A stretch of 64,000 nucleotides of DNA. It comes from JALOAT01 sp041685115. GTDB lineage: Bacteria; Pseudomonadota; Gammaproteobacteria; Thiohalomonadales; Thiohalomonadaceae. Below the pieces are notes generated by a model, which did not search any database, had not been told where the DNA came from, and saw only the letters and a list, made by a program, of their open reading frames with translations. Where the stretch lies: contig JAWLGK010000003.1 in NCBI GenBank assembly GCA_041685115.1, positions 124,001-188,000 on the forward strand. The letters run 5' to 3'. Shown in pieces: positions 25,175 through 33,436 of this stretch. How positions within the stretch are numbered: the first letter of the stretch is position 1; every line of letters begins with the position of its first letter. A program made the position numbers and the translations under genes.

Positions 25175-25900
25175 TCAGGCGACCAAGGCGGCGGTGACGA
25201 GCACCGCGGCCTCCACGAGTTCCACACCGGCGCCCAGTGTATCGCCGGTGGCGCCGCCGAGCCGTCGGCACATCAGGGCGCGCAGCAACAACAGCAGGGC
25301 CGCGGCGGCCGACAACACCGCGAAACCGCTGAGCATCAAAGCAAGCAGTCCGGCGGCGCTGACCGTCACTACTGCGCCGCGGCGCGGCAGGTGGTGCGCC
25401 ATGGCGTCGCCCAGGCCGCCGGGGCGCACGTAGGCCGTGGTGAGAAACAGCAGTGGAATGGCCGTGCGGCCGAGCAGCGGGGCAAGCAGCAGCGCCGCGT
25501 GATTCGCGCCGGCGAGCAGCGCATGCAAAGCGGTGTATTTCACCAGCAGCACCAGGACGATCAGCGTCACCCCTGCCGGGCCGGCATAGGGGTCCTTCAT
25601 GATGGCGAGGGTGCGTTGGCGATCGCCGTGGCCGCCCACCCAGGCATCGGCGCTGTCCGCCAGCCCATCGAGGTGCAAGGCCCCGGTGACGAGTACCCAA
25701 ACCACCAGCAACAGCGCGGCGGCGAGGTGCGGCGGCGCGCCGGCGAGCATGACTGCGAGGGCCACCAGCAGCGCGCCGAGCAGCAGGCCCACCAGTGGAA
25801 AAAACAACACGGCGCGACCGGGGTCGTGTGCAGCTATCTGGTCCGTGCCGGGCACGGGCAGGCGAGTGAGAAACTGCACGGCGAGCAGGAACGCGCGCAT
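25175..25900 (-). CDS. cobS: adenosylcobinamide-GDP ribazoletransferase CobS
   Basis: A 241-residue membrane enzyme that joins alpha-ribazole (or its phosphate) to adenosylcobinamide-GDP, the final nucleotide-loop step of B12 assembly. The N-terminal FLTRLPVPG, the Asp-rich LHLDGLADSADAW near residue 75 and DPYAGPAG near residue 103 are family hallmarks; the rest is hydrophobic helices. The start ATG overlaps the cobT stop by 1 nt (TGATG), indicating translational coupling. Confidence 0.95.
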   Translation of the reverse strand: MRAFLLAVQFLTRLPVPGTDQIAAHDPGRAVLFFPLVGLLLGALLVALAVMLAGAPPHLAAALLLVVWVLVTGALHLDGLADSADAWVGGHGDRQRTLAIMKDPYAGPAGVTLIVLVLLVKYTALHALLAGANHAALLLAPLLGRTAIPLLFLTTAYVRPGGLGDAMAHHLPRRGAVVTVSAAGLLALMLSGFAVLSAAAALLLLLRALMCRRLGGATGDTLGAGVELVEAAVLVTAALVA

Positions 25901-26958
25901 CACGCCCCCTGATCGGAAACGCCGGCGCCGGTGAACGTGGCCATGCCGTTGTGCAGTGCACAGGCGAGGCGCAGCAACGGTACGGCGGCGGCAGCACCGC
26001 TGCCTTCGCCGAGGCGCATGTCCAGATCGAGCAGCGGCGTGGCGCCCAGCGCCTCCAGCAACAACGCGTGGCCGGGTTCCTCTGAGCGGTGGCCGAACAG
26101 ACACCAGTCGCGCACGCCCGGACGCAGCCGTTCGGCCGCGAGCAATGCCGCGGTGGTGATGAAGCCGTCTGCCACCATGGGCAGGCCCTGTTGGGCGCAG
26201 GCAATGAAGGCGCCCGTGAGCGCGGCGATTTCGAAGCCGCCGAGGCGGCGCAGGGACTCGCCCGAGCTTTGCAGTTGCGGTGCGTGGTAGGCCAGGGCCT
26301 GTGTGATGATGGCGCTCTTGCGGGCGATGCCCGGCGCGTCCATGCCCGTGCCGGGCCCGGTGAGGCGTTCGGGCGGCAGGGCAAGCAGGGCGCAGGCGAG
26401 GGCAGCGGCGGCGGTGGTATTGCCGATACCCATTTCGCCGCCGATGTAGATCTGCGCGCCGGCACGCACCGCCCGCAGTGCGCTGTCCCGTCCCGCGGCG
26501 AGGGCGCGGGCGAACTGCGCTTCATCCATGGCCGGAGCTGCGGTGAAATCGGCGGTGCCCGCGCCGAGATGCAAGGACAACACGCCGGGCAGTTCCGCAA
26601 GCTCCGTCACCGTCCCGAGGTTGATCACTTCGAGCGTGGCGCCCAACTCACGGGCGAGTACGCTGATGGCTGCACCGCCGGCGGCGAAGTTGCGCACCAT
26701 CTCCGCGGTGACCGACTGCGGATAGGCGGACACGCCCTGTGCGGCCACGCCGTGATCCCCTGCAAAAACGGCAATGTGCACCTGGTCGGCTGCCGGTCGG
26801 GATGTCCCCTGAAGCGCCGCCAGTTGGACGGCCACCCGCTCCAGTCGACCCAGGGAGCCGCGCGGTTTGGTGAGCGCGTGCTGGTGGGTCTCAGCCGCGG
26901 CGCGCGCAGCCTCACTCAGGTCCGCGCACGGGCTGTCGAGCCATGTCAATTCATTCAC
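25900..26958 (-). CDS. cobT: nicotinate-nucleotide-DMB phosphoribosyltransferase CobT
   Basis: A 352-residue cytoplasmic enzyme that makes alpha-ribazole phosphate from dimethylbenzimidazole and nicotinate mononucleotide. Visible family motifs are KPRGSLGRLE, FAGDHGVAAQGVSAYP, GGEMGIGNTTAAAA and the C-terminal RLGEGSGAA with catalytic Glu318. The GTG start at 26958 is chosen because it overlaps the cobU stop (GTGA), gives the usual length, and has AAAGGA upstream. The gene lies between cobU and cobS with coupling on both sides. Confidence 0.95.
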   Translation of the reverse strand: MNELTWLDSPCADLSEAARAAAETHQHALTKPRGSLGRLERVAVQLAALQGTSRPAADQVHIAVFAGDHGVAAQGVSAYPQSVTAEMVRNFAAGGAAISVLARELGATLEVINLGTVTELAELPGVLSLHLGAGTADFTAAPAMDEAQFARALAAGRDSALRAVRAGAQIYIGGEMGIGNTTAAAALACALLALPPERLTGPGTGMDAPGIARKSAIITQALAYHAPQLQSSGESLRRLGGFEIAALTGAFIACAQQGLPMVADGFITTAALLAAERLRPGVRDWCLFGHRSEEPGHALLLEALGATPLLDLDMRLGEGSGAAAAVPLLRLACALHNGMATFTGAGVSDQGA

Positions 26959-27476
26959 AACGGTGTTCCTTTCAGGACCTGTGGCAGGCCCGCCACGGTA
27001 AAGATGACCCGATCGCACGCGCCGGCCAGGGCCTGGTGCAGGCGGCCCGCCTCATCACAGAAGCGGCGTGACAGCGGGTCGGCGGGCACCACGCCGAGAC
27101 CGGTCTCGTTGGTGACGAGAATGATCCGGCCAGGGAGCGAGGGCAGGGCGGCGAGCAGCGCCTCACGCTCACGTGCCAGTGCCCCGGCGTCACCGCTGCA
27201 CAACAGGTTGGTGAGCCACAGCGTGAGGCAGTCCACCAGCACGCAGCGATCGGCACTGGCATGGGCGCGCAGCGCCGCGGCCAGGGCAATAGGTTCCTCC
27301 ACGACTCGCCATTCCTGCGGACGCAGGGCGCGGTGATGGGCGATGCGCGCGTGCATCTCCTCGTCGCCGGCCGTGGCCGTGGCGACGTAGGTAACGGCCA
27401 TGCCCGAGGCTGCCGCAAGGCGCTCGGCGAGACGGCTCTTGCCCGAGCGGACACCACCGAGGATCAGCTGTTTCAT
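26955..27476 (-). CDS. cobU: adenosylcobinamide kinase / guanylyltransferase CobU
   Basis: A 173-residue bifunctional enzyme that phosphorylates adenosylcobinamide and transfers GMP to it. The P-loop GGVRSGKS (residues 7-14), the HARIAHHRALRP segment with the guanylylated His, VLVDCLTLWLTNLL and VTNETGLGVVP are all present. It is the first gene of the cobU-cobT-cobS-rlmA operon. The gap of 277 bp upstream is filled by REP-like repeats and shows no riboswitch, unlike btuB. Confidence 0.95.
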   Translation of the reverse strand: MKQLILGGVRSGKSRLAERLAAASGMAVTYVATATAGDEEMHARIAHHRALRPQEWRVVEEPIALAAALRAHASADRCVLVDCLTLWLTNLLCSGDAGALAREREALLAALPSLPGRIILVTNETGLGVVPADPLSRRFCDEAGRLHQALAGACDRVIFTVAGLPQVLKGTPL

Positions 27477-27515
27477 CGTGACACCTTCATTCCCATGCAT
27501 GCTTGTACCGCCAGC

Positions 27516-27700
27516 CTTCTAGCCCCCGCTCCCTTCGGGAGAGGGCTGCCCTTCAAGCTCCTCTCCCTCCGGAAGAGGGCTGCCCTTCTAGCCCCCTCTC
27601 CCGCCGGGAGAGGGCTGGGGAGAGGGGATCAATTGAGACGCGGTCGCTGGTTTATAGATCCCCTCTTCCTGTCCTTCTCCCGGAGGGAGAAGGGACGATT
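27516..27700. repeat. 34-nt tandem REP units and a REP doublet
   Basis: Three near-identical units of 34-35 nt start at 27516, 27551 and 27585 (CTTCTAGCCC...GAGAGGGCTGCC), each holding a CTCCC/GGGAG palindrome. The last one opens a REP doublet to about 27700: palindrome, GGGGATCAAT, about 25 nt, GATCCCC, opposite palindrome. The doublet matches the core of the MITE-like element at 4305-4405. The block fills the gap between cobQ and cobU. Confidence 0.8.
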
Positions 27701-27753
27701 CTCTCAGCTGAATAGGTGAGGGACAGGGGAGATAAGCAATGTTCCGCTTGCGC

Positions 27754-29205
27754 CTACGCAGTAGCGACCCTGAAGATCGCCTCCACGTCCAGATGCGACT
27801 GCACCGCATCGGCCAGGCGATCGATGTCCTGCTCGCGGCGGGCAGGGTAATCGGGGCTCGCGGGTTCTGCCAGGCCGGCCCAGCGCAGCAGGGCATCGCA
27901 GCTCGTCGCGTCCTCGAACAGGCCATGCAGATAGCTGCCCATCACCTGGTCGTCCGCGGAGATCGCGCCGTCCGGGCCGTGCGGCAGATGCGCGAACGGT
28001 CGGCACAGGCCGGCGCCCGTGGTGCGGCCGGCATGGATTTCATAACCATGTATCGGCACATCGACAAAGGCGAGCCTGCCGTGCACGTTGGCCAGGCGTT
28101 TTTCCGGTTCCAGGATGGTGGCGCAATCGAGCAGGCCGAGGCCTGCGCTCTCGCCGCACGGGCCTTCGATGCCGTGCGGATCGTGCAACACGTGGCCGAG
28201 CATCTGAAACCCACCGCAAATACCGAGCACCTTGCCGCCATAGCGCAGGTGTCTTTGCAGCGCGCGCTCCCAGCCGTGTTCGCGTAATGCGTCGAGATCG
28301 GCGCGCACATTCTTGCTGCCGGGCAGGATCACCAGGTCGCAGCCGGGCAGGGGCTCGCCCACGGCGACGAAGCGCAGGTCCACCCGCGGGTGCAGGCGTA
28401 GGGGATCGAAGTCGGTGTGATTGCTGATGCGCGGCAGCACGGGCACCACCACGCGCAGCGCGCCGGCATCGGTCACCTGTGCCGCTTCGATGGCGTCTTC
28501 CGCTTCCAGGTGCAGGTCGTGCAGGTAGGGCAACACACCAAGCACCGGCTTGCCGGTCTGTTGTTCCAGCCAGTGCAGGCCGGGTTCGAGCAGCGCCAGG
28601 TCGCCGCGAAAGCGGTTGATGACGAAACCTTTCACCCGCGCCCGTTCGCTTTCTGAGAGCAGTGCCAGGGTGCCTACCAGGTGGGCGAACACGCCGCCGC
28701 GCTCGATGTCCGCCACCAGGATAACCGGGCAGTCCACCGCCTCAGCGAAACCCATGTTGGCGATGTCGCCCTCGCGCAGGTTGATCTCCGCCGGGCTGCC
28801 GGCGCCTTCCACGACCACAGCCCGGTATTGCGCGGCGAGCCTGGCATAGGACGCGAGCACGGCCTCGCGGGCGATGCGCTTGTACGCGTGGTAATCCTGC
28901 GCGTGCATGTTCGCGAGCGCGTGGCCGTGCACGATCACTTGGGCGCCCACGTCCGTGTTGGGCTTCAGCAACACCGGATTCATATCCGTGTGGGGTTCGA
29001 GGCCGCAGGCCCGGGCCTGCACTGCCTGGGCACGGCCGATCTCGCCGCCATCCACGGTCACGGCGCTGTTGAGCGCCATGTTCTGCGGTTTGAACGGCGC
29101 CACGCGCACACCGCGGCGGGCCATGAGCCGGCACAGTCCCGCGACCAGTGTGCTCTTGCCGGCATCGGAGGTGCAGCCTTGCACCATGAGGGTAAACGTC
29201 TTCAT
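27754..29205 (-). CDS. cobQ: cobyric acid synthase CobQ/CbiP
   Basis: A 483-residue glutamine-dependent enzyme that amidates four side chains of adenosylcobyrinic a,c-diamide to cobyric acid. The N-terminal dethiobiotin-synthetase-like half has MVQGCTSDAGKST and KPQNMALNS. The C-terminal glutaminase half has the nucleophile Cys330 in LGICGGFQMLG and His in GSYLHGLFED. The ATG overlaps the btuF stop by 4 nt (ATGA). Its presence beside cobUTS suggests partial or full corrin synthesis, not only cobinamide salvage; other corrin-ring genes are not in the window. Confidence 0.95.
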   Translation of the reverse strand: MKTFTLMVQGCTSDAGKSTLVAGLCRLMARRGVRVAPFKPQNMALNSAVTVDGGEIGRAQAVQARACGLEPHTDMNPVLLKPNTDVGAQVIVHGHALANMHAQDYHAYKRIAREAVLASYARLAAQYRAVVVEGAGSPAEINLREGDIANMGFAEAVDCPVILVADIERGGVFAHLVGTLALLSESERARVKGFVINRFRGDLALLEPGLHWLEQQTGKPVLGVLPYLHDLHLEAEDAIEAAQVTDAGALRVVVPVLPRISNHTDFDPLRLHPRVDLRFVAVGEPLPGCDLVILPGSKNVRADLDALREHGWERALQRHLRYGGKVLGICGGFQMLGHVLHDPHGIEGPCGESAGLGLLDCATILEPEKRLANVHGRLAFVDVPIHGYEIHAGRTTGAGLCRPFAHLPHGPDGAISADDQVMGSYLHGLFEDATSCDALLRWAGLAEPASPDYPARREQDIDRLADAVQSHLDVEAIFRVATA

Positions 29206-30095
29206 TGCCCGCGTGCCCCGCGCACGCGCGCCAACGCCGTGCACAGCCGTTCCGCGCCATCCAGCAGGCGCGGGGTAGGGCGTTGCAGCAGGTCCGGTGG
29301 GATGAAGAACAGGTGCCCGTCACGCACCGCCGGCAGTTGTGGCCAGCGCCGCCAGTCATCCAGCCACTCGGGACGCGCCTCGTCCATGCCGCTCGCCACG
29401 ATGGCCTCGGGGGCGGCGGCGAGCACGGCCTCGATGTCCACCGCCGGCGCCAGCGCATCCACGCCGGCGAAGACGTTGCGCCCGCCGCAGGTCTCGATCA
29501 TGCGTGTCACCAGGTGCGATCCGCCCACGGTCATGAGCGGCTGATGCCAGACCTGGTAGAACACGGACACGGCGGGAGCCTGCGCATAACGCCGTTGCAA
29601 GGCGGCAAGGCGTGTGCGTAATCCGGTGGTCTCTTCGCGCGCCGTTTCTGCGCTGCCGGCGAGCACGCCGAGGTCGTCGATGGCGCGCAGCACGTCTTCA
29701 AAGCGGCGCGGCTCGGTCACGTACACCGTAAGCCCCAGCGCGCGCAGCCGTTCGAGCACCGGACCGTTGCCGCTTTGCCAGCCCACCACCAGGGTGGGCC
29801 GCAGGGCGAGGATGCGCTCGATATCGAGGGCAGCATAGGAACCCACGCGCGGAATGCGCGCCGCCTCAGGCGGATAGTCGCTGAACTCCACCGTGCCCAC
29901 CACCTGTTCACCGGCCCCGGCGGCAAATAACAGCTCGGTGACATGGGGGGCGAGACTCACGATGCGGGTGGCGGGGGCCGCAAGCCGCACGAGCTGTCTA
30001 AGATCGTCCTGCGCCACAAGCCCTTGCGCGCGTGCTGCGGCGGTGAGCGACAGCACGCACAGGGCGATGGCGAAGCGCAGCCGGCGGACGGTCAT
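29202..30095 (-). CDS. btuF: periplasmic cobalamin-binding protein BtuF
   Basis: A 297-residue protein with a signal peptide (cleavage near ARAQ, residue 26). The mature part has the helical-backbone periplasmic-binding pattern: RIVSLAPHVTELLFAAGAG, EYSDYPP-like FSDYPPEA, IPRVGSYAALDIERILALRPTLVV and DGHLFFIPPDLLQRPTPR. It would pass B12 from BtuB to an inner-membrane ABC transporter. No btuC or btuD gene lies nearby. Start and stop both overlap the neighbours by 4 nt (ATGA). Confidence 0.92.
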   Translation of the reverse strand: MTVRRLRFAIALCVLSLTAAARAQGLVAQDDLRQLVRLAAPATRIVSLAPHVTELLFAAGAGEQVVGTVEFSDYPPEAARIPRVGSYAALDIERILALRPTLVVGWQSGNGPVLERLRALGLTVYVTEPRRFEDVLRAIDDLGVLAGSAETAREETTGLRTRLAALQRRYAQAPAVSVFYQVWHQPLMTVGGSHLVTRMIETCGGRNVFAGVDALAPAVDIEAVLAAAPEAIVASGMDEARPEWLDDWRRWPQLPAVRDGHLFFIPPDLLQRPTPRLLDGAERLCTALARVRGARGQ

Positions 30096-32011
30096 AGCTC
30101 CGCGCGCAAGCCCATGCGCCACGTGCGTTCAAAATTGACAGGGTAAATCACATCGTCCTTGATCCACTGCCCATTGGCACGCTCAAACACGTTGTCGATT
30201 TGGGCAAACAGCTCGACTCCATCGAAGCGATAGGCGAAGCCGACGCCCGTGGCATGATAATCGTCCTGCTTCTGGGAAAAGGTGTTTGCGAAATCATTGG
30301 CAGCGTAGGCCTCGCTGCGCCAGGTGTGGCTCACAGTCCAGCGTGTTTTTTCGGTGGGTGAGTAGCGCAGGCCCAGGTTCAGACTGTGTGGCGATACACC
30401 GGGCAGGTCTTTGCCGTCGAATGCCCCACCACCCTGATCTTCACTGTCGATGATGGCACGCACATAGGCATAGTTCAGGGAAGCGGTCAAGCGGGGCGTG
30501 AGGCGGTAAGTGTCCTGCAACTCCAAACCATATTTGTGTGATTCGTCGATGTTGGTATTCAAACCGCTCCACGGACCGGTCGAGTAATAATAAATTTCGT
30601 TTTCCAGACGGGCATAGAACAGCGTTGCCTTGAGCGCGTTGTTCGCGGTGACTTGATTGGCGCCGATATTCACCGTGCGCGCGCGTGCGGGGCTGACGAA
30701 GCCATTGAACGATGTGGTGGAAGTCATCCAATCGGTGGTGAAGAAGCGATCGATGTCCGGGGCCTGATAGGCGCTGTTGTAGTTGGCGAAAACATTCGTT
30801 TGCTCGCTCAGTCGATGGTTGAGCCCCACGTCGAACGCGGACATCTCGTGCTCATCTTTCAGGTCTGCACCACTGGCAGGCGCGTGGGTGTATTCGATGC
30901 GTTCGCTGCGAACGCCCAGGCTGTAGGTGGTCGAGCCCATGCTGTGGTGGGCTTGCAGGTAGTAGCCCCTGTTGCGCTTGCTGGTGTCGCCGGTGCTGCC
31001 GTCGGCGCGGGAGCCATCGAATTCCTGCCACCCGAGAGCAATGTTCCAGGGCCCACGTGCATACTGCAATGCCAGATCGGTGGCGTCATTTTCGTACTCC
31101 GATGCCCAGCCGCCAGCGTATTCGGAGGTCTTGTCCTCGCGGGAATGCGCAACGTCCAAAGACCAGGCATCGCTTAGCTCCAGCCGTGTCCCGAACAGGT
31201 TGACGTCGGCACGGACTTGCTGGCCGTTGTAGTTGAGGCCGCCGTGCTGAGCGGGATTGGCGTTGAACTGAGCCAGGGTCAGATATCCGCCGTAGACGTT
31301 ATCGATGCGCGTGCGCTCCTTGCCAAACCGCAGTTCGAACGATTCCACCGGGAAGACTCGCAGCATGGCGCGGGCATTGTCGCTCTGAACCTCATCCTCT
31401 TGGCCAAGAGGATCAGCCGCCCGAAACCCGTCGTGCCGGTAGTTGTCACTGGTGACGGACAGCGATGCATGCTCGCCGGCGACACCTGCCGAGACTGCAC
31501 TGGCGATCAGCCCATGACTGCCTGCGGCGACATTGATGGCGACGCCGCTCACGTCACGGGTGTGGATATGGATCGCGCCTGCCATGGCCGCATCACCGCT
31601 CACTACCGACCCGCTGCCCTTGATTATTTCGATACGCTCAATGCTTGCCAGCGGTACGGCGCCGAGGAGTTGGGGCGTCATGTCGATGTTGTTGAGCCTG
31701 CGACCGTCCAGCGTGACCACCACGTTCTGGTAGCCGTCGCCGATCCCGTAACCGCGCATGTCGATCTTGGGCGTCAGTGGATTGCCAAAGGCGGGCATCA
31801 CTGCCACCGAGGTATACCGATCCAGATAGTCGGACAGACTCACGGCGCCCGATTGCTGGATTGCTTCGCGGGTATGCACTTCCGAGGCGTAGGGTGCTTC
31901 GGTGTCGATGAATTCGGCACGACTGGCCGTGACGATGATCGGCGAAGCGGCCTCTTGGGCCTGGGCGGCGGAGGCGCACAGCAGCGCCGCCGCGAAGGGG
32001 CGGATTCTCAT
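30092..32011 (-). CDS. btuB: TonB-dependent cobalamin receptor BtuB
   Basis: A 639-residue outer-membrane receptor. The signal peptide ends AQAQ near residue 20 and is followed by a TonB-box-like SPIIVTASR. The plug domain spans about residues 40-150 (QQSGAVSLSDYLDRYTSVAVM, IDMRGYGIGDGYQNVVVTLDGR). A beta-barrel of alternating polar and aromatic strands ends RMGLRAEL. The ATG at 32011 is preceded by GGAGAAAAC and gives a correct signal peptide. The cobalamin riboswitch 118 nt upstream identifies the substrate. It leads the btuB-btuF-cobQ operon. Confidence 0.95.
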   Translation of the reverse strand: MRIRPFAAALLCASAAQAQEAASPIIVTASRAEFIDTEAPYASEVHTREAIQQSGAVSLSDYLDRYTSVAVMPAFGNPLTPKIDMRGYGIGDGYQNVVVTLDGRRLNNIDMTPQLLGAVPLASIERIEIIKGSGSVVSGDAAMAGAIHIHTRDVSGVAINVAAGSHGLIASAVSAGVAGEHASLSVTSDNYRHDGFRAADPLGQEDEVQSDNARAMLRVFPVESFELRFGKERTRIDNVYGGYLTLAQFNANPAQHGGLNYNGQQVRADVNLFGTRLELSDAWSLDVAHSREDKTSEYAGGWASEYENDATDLALQYARGPWNIALGWQEFDGSRADGSTGDTSKRNRGYYLQAHHSMGSTTYSLGVRSERIEYTHAPASGADLKDEHEMSAFDVGLNHRLSEQTNVFANYNSAYQAPDIDRFFTTDWMTSTTSFNGFVSPARARTVNIGANQVTANNALKATLFYARLENEIYYYSTGPWSGLNTNIDESHKYGLELQDTYRLTPRLTASLNYAYVRAIIDSEDQGGGAFDGKDLPGVSPHSLNLGLRYSPTEKTRWTVSHTWRSEAYAANDFANTFSQKQDDYHATGVGFAYRFDGVELFAQIDNVFERANGQWIKDDVIYPVNFERTWRMGLRAEL

Positions 32012-32129
32012 TGTTTTCTCCTGACGCACACCCGCGCCATCTGGGATCGAAATGGCGGGTGCGGAGGAGAAGGACGGGCAGGGTTCTGTCGCGTCGTGGC
32101 ATCGCCCTCCGCGATACCGCCGTGTGTGC

Positions 32130-32330
32130 GACAGGCCGGTCTCCGGGCTCACGAGCGGGGGTATCCCGGGCCTGCGCCTTCCCATGCCGAGTGGCACAGT
32201 GGCGTTATGCAGACCTTTGACTCGTCTACCGTTGCGGGGGCAGCATCGGGTTGGCTCTAGTGAATCATCACACTAAGAACTTTACCGATTTCCCGTTTAA
32301 CCCCACGGGCGCATGCTCGTGGGGAACCTG
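32130..32330 (-). promoter_or_regulatory. cobalamin riboswitch upstream of btuB
   Basis: Read on the minus strand, the 5' leader has the conserved order of the B12 element: AGGTTCCCC, TTAAACGGGAA, CGGTA, GCTGCCCCCGCAACGGTA, CGCCACTGTGCC, CATGGGAAGGCGCAGG and GAGCCCGGAGACCGGCCTG. The first hairpin is CCCCACGAGCATGCGCCCGT pairing with itself and GGGG. Repression of btuB-btuF-cobQ by adenosylcobalamin is the known behaviour of this class. The expression platform lies in the 118 nt before the ATG. Confidence 0.95.
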
Positions 32331-32342
32331 TAGCGGGCGGAA

Positions 32343-32371
32343 CTTTAACGGCCAAGCACACCAACGGTCAA
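32343..32371 (-). promoter_or_regulatory. sigma70-type promoter of btuB-btuF-cobQ
   Basis: On the minus strand TTGACC (32371-32366) and TTAAAG (32348-32343) are separated by exactly 17 bp. The expected start of transcription, near 32335, falls at the first base of the riboswitch aptamer, which supports the assignment. Confidence 0.75.
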
Positions 32372-32485
32372 GGGACGTTGCCGGGTGCAATTGGCGATAC
32401 GCATCGCAACTCGGGTAGCCCCGCGTCGCGCCCGACGGCGTTCGCGTTGTATCATCGGTCGACCATGCAAGGGAAAGGATCCTCC

Positions 32486-33424
32486 ATGCTTTCCAGAAGG
32501 CGTTTGCTCGGCTGGATGTCCGCCGGACTGACGCTCGTGCTCGTATCCGCCGCCGCTGCGCAAGAACAGCCTGGCAAGATCGTCGTGGGCTTCTCTCAAG
32601 ACACCCTCGCCAACGATTGGCGTTTGGCGCAGGTCGCCGATCTTCGGCGGGCACTCGCCCGCTACCCTCATGTGGAGCTCCGGGTCACCGACGCCAAGGG
32701 CTCCACCGCCCGGCAGATCAGCGACATCGAAGACCTGGTGGCCAGGAAGGTGGATGTGCTGGTCACGAGCCCGCGCGATGGCCGGGCCATGACGCCCGTT
32801 ATTGCCAAGGCGTATCGCGCGGGCATCCCGGTGGTGCTGCTTACGCGTCGTATCGAGGGTGCCGCGTACACCAGCTTCATCTCGCCTGACGATGCGAGCA
32901 TCGGCCGCGAAGCCGCGCGTCACCTGGCGGATGTGCTCGGTGGCAAGGGCGATGTGCTGATGCTTGAAGGCGTGCCAACGGCCACTACCGCCATCCTGCG
33001 CACCCGCGCTTTCCTCAGGGAACTCAAAGCCTACCCGGAGTTGCGCGTGGTGGGAGTGAAAACCGGCAATTACCTGCGCAACGATGCCATTCGCGGCGTC
33101 GAGGAAGCACTGCAGGAAGATCTCCACTTCGACGCGATCTATGCCCAGAGCGACAGCATGGCGAGCGGCGCCCGCATCGCCCTGCGCGGCGCCGGGCGCG
33201 ATCCCGCCACCCTGGTGATCGTCGGTATCGACTACATCAGCGAGGCACGCGAGGCCATCCGTAACGGCGAGCAGAGCGCCAGCTTCACCTATCCCACCTG
33301 CGCTGCCGAGGCGGCGCAGGTGGTGATGGATATCACGGCCGGCCGTGACGTTCCGCGCCACATCGCCGTGCCGTCACAAAAAATCACCCGCGCCAACGTG
33401 GAGCGGGTGGAGCCGATCTTCTAG
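32486..33424 (+). CDS. RbsB-like periplasmic sugar-binding protein
   Basis: A 312-residue secreted protein of periplasmic-binding type I. The signal has SRRRLLGWM, a twin-arginine-like motif, and cleavage near AAAQ (residue 26). The mature chain follows the ribose/autoinducer-binding pattern: VVGFSQDTLANDWRLAQVAD, DVLVTSPRDGRAM, GIPVVLLTRRI, LEGVPTATTA and VIVGIDYISEA. The ATG at 32486 has AAAGGA 6 nt upstream; an in-frame ATG at 32465 precedes that site. No transporter gene is adjacent. The next gene, a periplasmic-loop GGDEF-EAL sensor, starts 12 bp downstream, so this protein probably presents its ligand to that sensor. Confidence 0.85.
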   Translation: MLSRRRLLGWMSAGLTLVLVSAAAAQEQPGKIVVGFSQDTLANDWRLAQVADLRRALARYPHVELRVTDAKGSTARQISDIEDLVARKVDVLVTSPRDGRAMTPVIAKAYRAGIPVVLLTRRIEGAAYTSFISPDDASIGREAARHLADVLGGKGDVLMLEGVPTATTAILRTRAFLRELKAYPELRVVGVKTGNYLRNDAIRGVEEALQEDLHFDAIYAQSDSMASGARIALRGAGRDPATLVIVGIDYISEAREAIRNGEQSASFTYPTCAAEAAQVVMDITAGRDVPRHIAVPSQKITRANVERVEPIF

Positions 33425-33436
33425 ACGGTCCGCATC

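Noticed and set aside
25113..26600. Minus-strand frame of 495 codons across cobS and cobT
   Set aside because: Out-of-frame shadow of two well-supported enzymes.
27516..27619. Possible CRISPR-like 34-nt repeats
   Set aside because: The units abut without spacers and belong to the REP palindrome family.
31217..32260. Plus-strand frame of 347 codons
   Set aside because: Antisense to btuB and its riboswitch; no supporting signals.
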